NCBI RefSeq assembly: GCF_047675955.1
Contig: NC_132930.1
Coordinates: forward strand, 47,927,832-47,991,831
Source: Chlorocebus sabaeus
Lineage: Eukaryota > Chordata > Mammalia > Primates > Cercopithecidae
Direction of reading: 5' to 3'
DNA: 64,000 bases
Both the position numbers and the translations under genes were made by a program. How positions within the stretch are numbered: the first letter of the stretch is position 1; every line of letters begins with the position of its first letter. Below, in pieces: positions 1 to 61,884 of the stretch. The notes below the pieces were generated by a model, which was given only the letters and a program-made list of their open reading frames with translations, did not search any database and was not told the origin of the DNA.

Positions 1-281
1 CGTGGTGGCTCATACCTGTAATCCCAACACTTTGGGAGACCAGTGCAGGAGGGTCGCTTGATGCCAAAAGTTGGAGACCAGCCTAGGCAAATAGGCAACA
101 AAATGAAACCCCGTCTTAACAAAAATTAGCCGGGCATGATGGTGCATGCCTGTAGTCCCAGCTGCTTGGGAGGCTGAGACAAAAGGATCCCTTGAGCCCA
201 GGAGTTCAAGGCAGCAGTGAGCCGTGATTGTACCACTGCATTCCAGCCTGGGCAAAGTCAAATAAATAAAAATGAACAAAA
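1..281 (+). mobile_element. Alu, cut by window edge
   Basis: Starts at CGTGGTGGCTCATACC and lacks only its first few bases. Ends in an A-rich AAATAAATAAAAATG tail. LETM1 intron 1. Confidence 0.92.
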
Positions 282-598
282 GGCTGGGCACGGTGGCTCA
301 TGCCTGCAATCCCAGCGCTTTGGGAGGCCAAGGCAGGCAGATCACCTGAGGTCAGCAGTTTGAGACCAGCTTGGCCAACCTGGTAAAACCCCGTCTCTAC
401 TAAAAAAAACAAAAAACACACACACACACAAAAATTAGCGGGGCATGGTGGTGGGCACCTGTAATTCCAGCTACTCAGGAGGCTGAGGCAGGAGAATCGA
501 TTAAACCCAAGAGGCGGAGATTGCAGTAAGCCAAGATCACGCCATTGTACTCTAGCCTGGACGCAGGAGCGAAACTCCAAAAACCAAGAACAAAAAAA
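282..598 (+). mobile_element. Alu, directly abutting the previous one
   Basis: Full-length. Its middle A-rich linker has expanded into a short (CA)n at about 416-430. It ends 58 bp before LETM1 exon 2. Confidence 0.92.
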
Positions 599-656
599 GG
601 TATCAGTATAAATCCCTGATTTACTACTTATTTATTTTCCCCTGTTCCTGTTATAG

Positions 657-36770
<36,114 letters not shown>

Positions 36771-37816
36771 TGTAACAGTGCAGAGTAATAATATTTCTGA
36801 ACCGTTGGGCACACAGGAGCCAGTGGAAGCCGGCAGTGCTGTCCACATGGCTACAGGGGCTGGGCCTTGGTGTGCGCGTGGCTGCGAGGCCAGTTCCGGA
36901 AGGAGCCTCACCATCCCTGGGGTTTTGAGTGCTGGGCCGCCCTCCATGGGTTTAGCCTTTGGCTTCACGCTTCCTGCTCTGCAGGATGGTCTGCAGGGTC
37001 AGGAGGCCCACGTTCCCAGGTCCTGTGACAGCGTGAGCTGCTCATGGAACAGTGTGGGACGTTCTCCAGGCCAGTGGCCCTGTCACCTCGTCATGCTCTC
37101 CCTGCTCTGGGGACCTCCGTGTCTTCTTGGGAGTATTGGAGTTAGCGGCTGGGACCCTGGCCGAGGTGTCACCCAGGAGGGCCAGCTCTTCCGAAAAACT
37201 CCTCAGGCAGCTGAGGGGAAAGGGCACCAAGTACTGCCCTAAGGGGTCCTGGACGAGGCAGGGCCTTCAGCCTGCAGTCTAGCCCACAGGCAGGGCCCAG
37301 ACACCCTGAGGGACGTGTGATGGCCTGGGGGCATGGAGGGCAATCCCCTATCCGGACCTCTGGATGCCTACCTGCCTCAGCGTGGCCCGGCTGCAGGAGT
37401 GCGTGGATGGTTCCAGTGCCAGGATAGCAGTGTGGCGTCTTCCAACCCTTCTCAGTAGACAGAAGCCATCCCTTAGGTGGCTCTGCCCACACTGGGACCA
37501 GGCCCTGTGGGTGCCTCACGGGCTTCTCTGTGGCCCTGGCTGCTGGTTTGTTCACACTGAGGGTCCTCCCTCGGGGCCTCCCTTGACCCTTAGGCCCTTA
37601 TTGATCAGAGGAAATGATGGACCCACAGCTGGGGTGGGAGGTGCTTATTCATGGGGACAGCAACCCCAAGAGCTGTGAACAAACCCGGTGCCCTTGGGGA
37701 CCCCAGGAGCCACGAGTTGTGTCCTGGAAGCCGGGCCTCCCATGAGACACGTCCCCCTCAGAAAGCCATCAGCAGATGGCAAGGGCGGGGACCCTGCCAG
37801 CCTAGAGCACGCCCAG

Positions 37817-37827
37817 CCACTAGAGGG
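37817..37827 (+). promoter_or_regulatory. CTCF-like motif 1
   Basis: CCACTAGAGGG matches the CTCF core CCASYAGRKGG. It lies in the gap between the converging genes. Confidence 0.35.
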
Positions 37828-38142
37828 TACCCTGATGGTGGAGGTTCAGCTGTGCTGACAGCTGGGGTCTCTCATGGGCTCACCTTACGGGACAGGGGGA
37901 GGCAGCTGGGGAGCCCCTGGTGGGGCAGCTTCGAGGACTGTGCCCTGCCATCTGGGTTCTCTAAGGAAGCGCTCTGAGGAGGAGGAGACTGGCCCACTAG
38001 CACCTTCATGGGCCACTGTTCTCCCGGTGGCCCAGCCCTTTGGTCCCCAGCACCCATTCAGGGTCCCACTGTGCCCACCAGAGGTCCACCAGGGCCCTGA
38101 CTGGAGAAGTGCCTTAAGTTGTAGCAGGGACACTGCCAGCCA

Positions 38143-38155
38143 GCGCTAGGTGGCG
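38143..38155 (+). promoter_or_regulatory. CTCF-like motif 2
   Basis: GCGCTAGGTGGCG keeps the AGRKGGCR core of the CTCF motif, followed by CCCC. Same strand as motif 1, 326 bp away. Confidence 0.4.
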
Positions 38156-38559
38156 CCCCCGGCCTGCGCTCTGCCGGCCTTGGTGTGGCTGCTGTCACTG
38201 CCTGCCTGTTGGCCTGGTCGCCCCACTACCCTGCAGGCCTCAGCCTGTGACCTTCAGGCCCATGTAGGCCTCCCCATCCTGCCACTGTCATCTGGCGTCC
38301 CATCGTCAGGCCTGCCTCCCGGCCCAGCATGGGGTTTCTGGGCAGGTGTGGGCATTAGGGAAAGCCCCTTGTGGGGTCACTGTGCTGCCTCCACCAGGCC
38401 TGCGCCCACATGTGCTTCCCTGAATGGGGTTGAGTTAAACCCTTGCCTGACCAGGAAACGGGGACCAGGAACGCCCCCTGACCTGAAAGGTGAGTTTGGA
38501 GCCAGAGTATAGAGTGAAAGTTCATGCAGCCCATGGTTGGGAAACCCTGCTCTCAAGCC

Positions 38560-38800
38560 AGCAGAGGGGAAGAGAGACAAGGAGGATGGCAGAAGGGACA
38601 AGAGCAGCAGGGAGGACAGCAGAGAAGAGGGAGGATGGCAGAGAGGACAGAAGGAGGTGGGGAGAACAGAGGGGATGGGGGAGGAGAGCAGAGGGAGAGC
38701 GGCAGAGGTGGGGACAGCACAGATGGGGAGAGCGGAGGGGAGGACAAGAGAGGGAGGAGAGCGGAGGGGAGGACAACACAGAGGGTGGTGGGGAGTCAGG
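38560..38800 (+). repeat. Purine-rich (GA/GGA) degenerate tandem tract
   Basis: About 240 bp that is nearly all A and G on the + strand, built of variants of GAGGACAGCAGAGGGGAG. It includes a close repeat of GAGAGCGGAGGGGAGGACAA (near 38728 and 38757). Confidence 0.85.
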
Positions 38801-39424
38801 AGATGGCACTCCTCCTCCAGGAAGCCCTCCCAGACTTGCTCTCACCAGGCTGTCCTCCCACCCTGCTAGGGCTATGAGCTTGGACAAGGGCCCGGTTCCA
38901 TCTCTGGGTTCTCAGCACCCCCATCAGCACCTCATCTGCCCAAAGGTGGTGTCACTGTGGGGGACCCTGATGGAGCCCAAGGCAGTGGGGGCACTGGTTG
39001 CCCGGCCTGGGAGGGCAGAGGCTGACCCAGAGAGTGGCCACCTGTGTAGCCCCCCAGGGCCCCAAGAGGGTTTTGCTTACTTTTGGCTCCATGCGGGGGA
39101 TGCCCAGAAAGCTCCCCAGTTGACTGGGAAGGCAGATGCCAGGGGTGGGGTGATGAGGGAAGGTCTGCCTCACAGCTAGTGGGACAGGACCCTCCCCACT
39201 ACCACCACCTCCGGAACCCACGAGCTGGGCGCAGCCAGGGCAGTGCACCCCCAGGCACCCTGCTCCCTCCCACCAGGGCCCTCCCGTAAATCTCCTCGCC
39301 CTTGGGGCTCCCAGACCACCAGGGACCTTCGGTGCTGCTGCCAGCATCCACCTGGGACCACCTGGCAGCCAGTAACCCCTCCCTCCCCTATCCCAGAAGA
39401 ACGGGAGGCAGAAACCTCAGAGCC

Positions 39425-54976
<15,552 letters not shown>

Positions 54977-55330
54977 GCCGCCACCGCCGCCGCCACCGCG
55001 CACTGAGCCTGGGTTGCCCCGCGCGCCGCAGCCAGTGGGGGACGGTCCGCGCCCCGCCCCGGCCCCGCCCCGCTCCCGCCCGGCCCCCGCCCGACTCGCC
55101 GGGGCACAAGGCACGCCCCCTCGGGGCGGAGCGGGGTATCCGAGGGGGCGTGGCCGGGCGGGGGCGCCCGGCGGTCTCGAGGGCGTGGGAGCCGGGGCAG
55201 GCGGGCGAGGCCCCCAATCGCACCGCGGGGCGGCCCGGGGGGCGGTGGGCACGGGGCGCACCGAGGGCGAGCGCAGGCCTCCGTTTGCACAGCGCGCGGC
55301 TCGGGTCCCCTGGGGCTGTGCTCAGGAGCT
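54977..55330 (-). promoter_or_regulatory. FGFR3: FGFR3 core promoter (TATA-less, GC-box rich)
   Basis: Immediately upstream of exon 1. Several CCCCGCCC/GGGGCGG Sp1-type boxes cluster at 55050-55090, and more at 55120-55180. No TATA box lies at the expected spacing. CpG density is high throughout. This matches the known Sp1-driven, TATA-less FGFR3 promoter. Confidence 0.85.
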
Positions 55331-56420
55331 CAGAGGGGAGGTCTCGGCGGGGGTCGGGATGTCAGGAGGCTTGGCCAAGACGCCGCGGAGCTGAACCCTG
55401 TGGTATGAGCGGGAATTCCTCAGGTGGAGGAGGGCAGGACGGCATTCCAGGCCGAGCCTCCGGTGTGCGCCGCAGGCCTGGGGCTGCCCGGCGCGGCCTG
55501 CGTACCTGACTGGCGAGGAGCAGAGGCTGCGTTGACTAACCTGGGGCCGAGCCGCATGCACCTAAGCCGCCTGAGTTCCCGGCCCCAAGAGGTCCCTACC
55601 CCTGCCCCCCAGGAGGACACAGGCCTGGGACTGGCTGCCTGCCCGGCCTAGAATGAAGGGCAGGGGCTGGAGACCCCTGGCTTGGGGAGCGCAGCCCGGC
55701 TCTGAGGGAGGATGATGAAGAGCTGGTGGCAGAGCCTGAGCTGGCCCGAGGTTCTAGGCTCCACGGGGCGAGCTCAGAGTCCAGCTGAGGAGGGTTGGGA
55801 CTGGTGAGGTGGGTTCCCAGGAGGGGAAGGTACTGCCCTGCGGGGGACGCTGCGGGTGTCTGGGTCCCCTTACCCCACATGACTGTTAGCTTCTGTGTCC
55901 ACCCTCACAAGGAAAAGCCCAACTGCTCCCATCTTCAGGCAAAGCCCAAGGAGGTCCGGGGCCCATGGGAGCCAGTGAGCTGGGAGGAGGGCCGGCCGGG
56001 TCTGCTGCCCGCCTGGCTTGTGGCTTCCAGGACTAGATGTACTCATCAGGAAAAGGGGCGCTAAAAGCCCCTCAGTGACTGGCTGCTTGCTCACCCTACC
56101 CAGCCCATGCACAGCCCAACCCTGCAGCTCCCAGAGGCCACGGTGTCCCTGGGCTGACCTCAGGGCCTTGGAAGGGCTCTGCTCCCAGGGAGCCCTCATG
56201 CCCACCCCTCTGTGCCCACTTGGTGGCTCAGCACTTGTCCTCGGCCACCCTTGTTTCCTGGTCTGGCCAAGTCCATGTCCCCAGACCATCTTGGGGCCCA
56301 GCCTCACTAACCTCCAAGTGTACTGTCCAGCCCCCTCCAGAGCACAGCCCCAGGCCACTGCCAGTCAGGCCCCTCCCGGGACACCGCTCCCCAGGGCACA
56401 GCAGCACACTGGCCCTGCTC

Positions 56421-56726
56421 TTTTTTTTTTTTTTTTTTTTTTTTTGAGAAGGAGTCTCGCTCTGTCATCCGCACTGGAGTGCAGTGGCACAATCTCAGCT
56501 CAAACAATCTCCGCCTCTCTGATTGAAGTGATTCTCTTGTCTCAGCCTTCCGAGTAGCTAGGATTACAGGTGTGCACCACCACACTCAGCTAATTTTTGT
56601 ATTATTATTAGAGACGGGGCTTCGCCATGTTGGCCAGGCTGGTCTTGAACTCCTGACCTCAACTGATCCACCTGCCTTGGCTTCCCAAAGTGCTGGGATT
56701 GCAGGTGTGAGCCACCGGGCCCAGCC
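56421..56726 (-). mobile_element. Alu, antisense to window
   Basis: 25-T head, GAGAAGGAGTCTCGCTCTG, both monomers, end GGGCCCAGCC. Sense to FGFR3. Diverged, S/J-like. Confidence 0.93.
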
Positions 56727-57339
56727 TTAGCTCTCTTAACCAGCTAAGTCATCACGTTCTGAAAGCACCAGGATGCGTGTGGCCATCTCCTGACAGTCTT
56801 GCCCCTCCCCCTGGGGGACTGAATGGGACTGTGGGAAGGAGCTCATGCATGGGGCAGGTCTCCCTCAGGGAACATCTGCTGAGCGGGGCCCCTTCTGTAG
56901 GTAGAAGGGCTCAGTGGAGCAGTCGGCTCCTTTCCCACTACCACCAAGAAGGACCGGCTCCCTCTGCACCCACGGACCCTGGTCTCTGGGATGGGAGCAT
57001 CCATGCATCTGTGGACACATAGCTTTCTGCTTTCTTCCCCACCAGGATCCTCTCCTTGGCAGAAATGCCCAGTAGGGGTCTGTTTCTGGTGTGTCCCTAC
57101 CCCAGTCCCTCTCCCATTTGTCCCTGAAAGCCTGATCCTGCAGACCCTATCTCTCAGGGTCCCTTAGTCTCCAGCTTCTGGATGGATTTGGCCAGTGGGC
57201 AGTGCTGGCAGGAGGAGGGACTGGGGACCGAGCACTTTGACGACCCACTCCCTCTCTTCTTCCCCGCAGCCCTGGCCCCGGCCTACCACCTATCCCTCCA
57301 GTTGCAGCCTGGGACTCCCTTGTTCAGTAGCATCCTGCA

Positions 57340-57735
57340 TTTCTAGGTTGCCCTCACAAATTACTACACACTAGTTGACTTAAATTTACTTTCTCACAGT
57401 CTGGAAGACCAGATGTCTGGAATCAAGGTGTAGGCAGGGCTGCACTGCCTCCAAAGGCTCCAGGGAGGACCTTCCTGCCTTTTGCAGCTCCTGGGGGCTC
57501 CAAGTGTCCCTTGGCTCACGGCCGCATTGCTCCAGCCTCTGCTTCCCACTCTGACATCATCTCTTCCATCTCTTATAGGGATACTTGTCGTTGGATGTAG
57601 GGCCCGCTTGGATAATCCAAGATGATCCCCCCATCTCAAGATTCTCACCTTAATTACACTTGCAAAGATCGTTTTCCAAATACGGTCAGGTTCACAGGCT
57701 GCAGGGATGAGGACATGACCATGTCTTTTGGGGAC
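57340..57735. mobile_element. Old interspersed repeat, family uncertain
   Basis: Recognisable as a common mammalian repeat from GGTTGCCCTCACAAATTACT, CTTTCTCACAGTCTGGAAGA, ATCAAGGTGTAGGCAGGGC and CCAAATACGGTCAGGTTC. I cannot name its family with confidence. Confidence 0.5.
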
Positions 57736-58280
57736 TGCCGTTCTGCCCACTATGCACTGCGTGGCAGCTGCCCCCTCTGGCACCCTCCACGATCTGAATG
57801 GCTTCTCCAGTGGCACTGTCTGGGAGCAGTTAGGTCAAAAGGCAGGAGCATTTCCATGACTCCGATAATTTTGCCAAATTGCTTTCACGGGGTCCTAGTG
57901 CCACCATGGCCACCAGCAAGTTGCTGGCCACTCTGCCCCAGGGCTGCCAGGGCCAAGGGAGGTCTTGCCTGAAAGCTCAGTTTAGTATTGTCTGAATAAT
58001 TGGATTATTCAAATGAGTTGCTTCCAAGCCCACAGGTGCAGGTAGCATTCCCCCGACACTGAGGTGAGGCCAGGCCGGCTGGTCGACTCCTGAATTTTGG
58101 TGACTCTCTGCACATTAGCCGTCAGTAGCCACGATTTCATCACAGTGCCCTTGCCCAAGCGTTTCCACAGACCCTTTGCAATATTATCCGGCTTCATCCC
58201 CCTGGCACCTGATGAGGTAGGCCCTTCTGGGGCCCTTGGGGCAGGGAGGGCAGGCGAGGATTGGGGGAGCCTGCTGAGGG

Positions 58281-58316
58281 TCCGCATGTGCAGGAGGCTC
58301 CGCATGTGCAGGAGGC
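58281..58316. repeat. Perfect 18-bp tandem duplication
   Basis: TCCGCATGTGCAGGAGGC occurs twice in direct succession with no mismatch. Confidence 0.95.
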
Positions 58317-59218
58317 TCCAAGCAGGTGCTGGCTGGACAGGAACTTCCCATCTGCTGAACCCCAGTTTATACTTCCCTACCCACTCCCCCTGCACCCCCA
58401 CCCACCTCCTGAGGCCCACACCCAGGGGTTCCCCCCGAAGGTGAGCGTGGGAGGCAGGGGCCAAGGCAAGTGGCACGTGGGGCTGACAGCCTGGCCCAGC
58501 CCAGCCCCGGTGGTGACTCAGAGCTGGGCGGCCTGGTTTGCTGGGTCCTGTGTGGGTGAGTGGCAGAGGGTGCCTGGGAGGGAGGCCCATCCTGGGTGCA
58601 GGGCCTCAGCAGGTTGCCCACGGCCCTGCTCACACCCACCTCTCCTATGCCTGCCTTGCAGGTACTTGGAAAATGGCAGAGGCGCCTTCGGCAGAGGGGA
58701 CGTTCCTAGCACAGACTCAGCTCCACACCACCTGCTCTCCACAGTGCTCCCGTCAGGCAGCTGCCGCCGTTCCCGACAAGGAGGCAGGCAGGGAGGCCAA
58801 GGCTTGGAGACTTGGAACCCAGGGCAGGGGAGCTGCCAGAGAGAGCCTCCTGCCCGGCTCCCCTCTGTGATCAGAACCTGGCCTAGGGCAGGGGCTGCTG
58901 CGGGGAGCTTCCCTCGGCCTTGCCATGAGGCTGAGTGGAAGGACAGGGGACACGGAGGTCCCGAGGGGGTATCAAGTCCCTTCTGCCCATGGGACCCCTG
59001 GGAGCCATGCGATCTCCCCTGGGAGCTCCCCATCTCCTACCACCTTCCCCAGGAACCACTAGTGCCCTTCCACACTGGCAGGGCACAGGGTTGGGTGCCA
59101 GGGATCAGGGCAGGCCACCATGGGATGGAGGAAAAGGGGCCCCTGGATAGCCCTGCTGAACTGGGCTGGGCTGTTAGTGGGGCCGTAACTGTTACAGTTT
59201 ATGCGTAGTTTCTGCCTT

Positions 59219-59336
59219 CTATTTTATTTTTGAGACAGGGTCTTACTATGCTGTCCAGGCTGGTCTTGAACTCCTGGGCTCAAGCAATCTTCCTGCCTCG
59301 GCCTCCCAAGTACAGGCATGTGCCATCATGCCTGAC
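59219..59336 (-). mobile_element. Alu monomer (FLAM-like)
   Basis: Only one arm is present: TTTTTGAGACAGGGTCTTAC to CATCATGCCTGAC. Flanked by similar CTGCCTTCTA / TTGCCTTTTA, possibly a target duplication. Confidence 0.8.
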
Positions 59337-59989
59337 TTTGCCTTTTAAATTTATTCTCAGGGAATTTGAAGAGTATTGAGTTAAAAAAAACAAACTTTGA
59401 TTTGCTCATTATGACAGAAATGAAATTTTAAAGAACATGAAGAAGAAGAAGAAAAAATTCCCAAATCCCTAACCCAACGAAGCTAGCAAGATCCTAATTT
59501 TAGCTCTGAGCTTCCTGGCAGGCTGAGGAAAAAGGGTAACACCATAAATCATGAGCTGCTGGGAGGCTGTCGACTTGGATATGCCAGGACAGTCCCAGTT
59601 CAAACATTCTGGCCTTTTTGCCGTTTGGTTCTCTCAGACCACTAGACCTCAAGTTCTGACTTTGGTTTGGAAAATGTGGCTGCTCCCAGATGAGCAAAGA
59701 AAGGAAACCAGAGCTGTCTGCAGACACGAGAAAGGTGTAGGGATGGGGGCGGGGGTGAACACTCAGGCTCCCCCTGGGCTCCTGTCCCAGCCTGGGATTG
59801 GTGGGGGGTGCCAGTTCCCTGCCTGGAGTCTGGCACAGGAGGGCTGCTCGAACGTGTAGAAGCAGCAGGAGGTGGTGGTGAGGTCCCCCGCAGGGGTGGG
59901 TGGGGCAGGCATCAGAGGGCTGGCCAGGGAGGGGTTAAGGCTGGGCCGCTCCCAGGATGGCGGGGCCAGGCCGGTAGCCGCTGAGCAGC

Positions 59990-60240
59990 TCAGAGTCTGT
60001 TTTCCTGAGCACTTGGCATCGGCCTGAAACCTCAAGTGTATTTTCTCTAAGTTTTATTTTTTCTTTGACCCCAAACTCTGGTAAATTTAAGGGAAATTTA
60101 ATTATGGTGTTTTGGGTCCATTTACACTTAAACCTTCTCAGCAATTTTTCCAAGACGCTTTTGGAGTTCAGCACGCCTTGGGAGCCTTCTAAATGAGCGT
60201 TTTTATTATTATTATTTTTTGAAAAGGCTTCACTCCCCAC
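59990..60240. promoter_or_regulatory. Candidate conserved non-coding element 5 kb upstream of FGFR3
   Basis: A sharply A/T-rich non-repeat block (GGAAATTTAATTATGG, AAATTTAAGG, a short (TTA)n) inside GC-rich flanks. It has homeobox-type TAAT cores and is not a known transposon to my eye. A 115-codon - strand ORF crosses it but looks incidental. Confidence 0.35.
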
Positions 60241-61848
60241 TTCTGCCCCCCCAGCACCAGCCTTCCTGCCAAGAATAAACAAGCCCCGACTCCACAGGCT
60301 CCGGCTGAATTAGGAATCCAGGCCTCGGGGCCGCCGGTCCAACCCCACGTCACACCCTCCTCCCTCCGCGGCCTCCGCCCTCCTCGGGATGCCCCTTCCT
60401 CTCAGCCCTGCTCGCCACTCTGGTTGTCACCTGGCCAGCCTCGGCCAGAGTCCCTTCTCAGGGCCTCACCTGGCCACCCTCTGCTCGCCCGTCCCCAAGC
60501 CATGGACAACCTCAGTGGTGCTTCCGGCCAGGGCACAAGAGTCCAGGGTGGCCAGCTGGGCCCAGCACGCAGCTGCCCATGAGAGGCTGGAGATCCCGTT
60601 CAGCCCAGCCGGGGCGTGGGGATGGCCCCACCCCCACAAATGGCTTGACTTGGGGCAAGCCTACACTCTGTGTGGCTAAGAACTGGTGGATGGCAAGGTG
60701 CGGAGTGCTGGTGGCTCCTGACAGAAACTTCATGCCAGCCGCATCACCAACCCCCACTTGACAGGTGGGAAAACTGAGGCACAGAGCCGCAGGCAGCAGG
60801 AGGCGCTCAGTGGCCTGATGCGACAGCCCTGCTCCAGGGAGGTTTCAGCTGAGCTTGGGAAGGGTGGGGTGTTCACCACAGTATTTAGGGAGACCGAGAG
60901 TGGGCCGGAGCCCCCTGCCCCAGACCAGGTGCCCAGCAGCATGAGGGACGGCAGCCCTGCCCCACCTCGCCCCACCCCCAGCCACTGCAGGACGCTCCCC
61001 CGACAAGGGCTGACTAGAGGAGGCAGCTGTTTGGCTCTGGCTCCCTGGGCAGCCTCCTCAGGAGCCCTGCCTCCAGGTGCAGTCTCCAGCCAGGACCCCA
61101 CCCGGCACGTTCAGCAGGGGCACAGGGCACTGACGTTCAGCCCCGGAACCTGGCAGATGACGGCAGAGGCTGCAGCTGGAGGCCCTTGGCCTGGCAGTGG
61201 GGCTGCAAGTGCAAAGCCTGATGTCTGAGGTGGGTCCTGGTGGTCCCGGAGGACCTCGCCCGGTTCCAAGGTCTTGGATAAGAGGCACCTGCTGGGGGCC
61301 TCAGTCTCCCAAGCTGTGAGGGACTATTCACGCCTGCTTAGAGGGCAGTGGGGAGAGCAGGGGCAACATCCGCAAGTGTCCAGGAGGAGATGGCCCAGGC
61401 ACCTGGGTATGCCAGGGAAGGGGCATGGCTCTGGGGACTCCAGCTCTGGGGGAATCTGGGAGAGAAGGCCTAGGCCAGGCCCTGATGATCACAGACCCCG
61501 GGGCCACCCTCCCCAGTCCTCTCCAGCCCCCAGGAAGTGGGGCGTGGCTGGTCCCTGGAGACCTCCCCTAACCCAGCTGTTGGCCTTTCTGTCAACAACA
61601 GAAGTTGCCTCTTGCCAAGGAGAGGGCCTGGCTGGCGGGTTGGGCCCTTGCTGTGGTGTATGTGGGGCCTTGTCTGCCTGGATCCAGCAGGGCAGTCAGG
61701 GTGAGGGCTGAAACCAGGGCCCCTGCAAGAAGGCTGCTCTGGCCCCAGCCTCCCGGAGGCGTGGATCTTCTGCGGGTCCCCCAGCCCTTGTGCTTCCTGC
61801 CACCTGCTCCCACGGAAGCCCTCCTGCCCCTCCAGCTCAGCCGCAGGC

Positions 61849-61884
61849 ACTGGGGAGGGGTGTCTGACTGGGGAGGGGTGTCTG
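61849..61884. repeat. Perfect 18-bp tandem duplication
   Basis: ACTGGGGAGGGGTGTCTG occurs twice in direct succession with no mismatch. Confidence 0.95.

Larger units (their letters stand above)
36771..39424. other. Intergenic gap between convergent LETM1 and FGFR3
   Basis: GC-rich DNA without any Alu. It holds two CTCF-like motifs (37817-37827 and 38143-38155) and a purine-rich tract (38560-38800). No coding exon is supported; the ORFs here are GC-driven. Confidence 0.75.

Noticed and set aside
10..580. Short proteins such as ...RLECSGTITAHC... at many places
   Set aside because: Typical translations of antisense Alu sequence, not genes.
38490..39179. 229-codon ORF rich in Arg/Glu/Gly
   Set aside because: Translation of the purine tract; low complexity and not conserved-looking.
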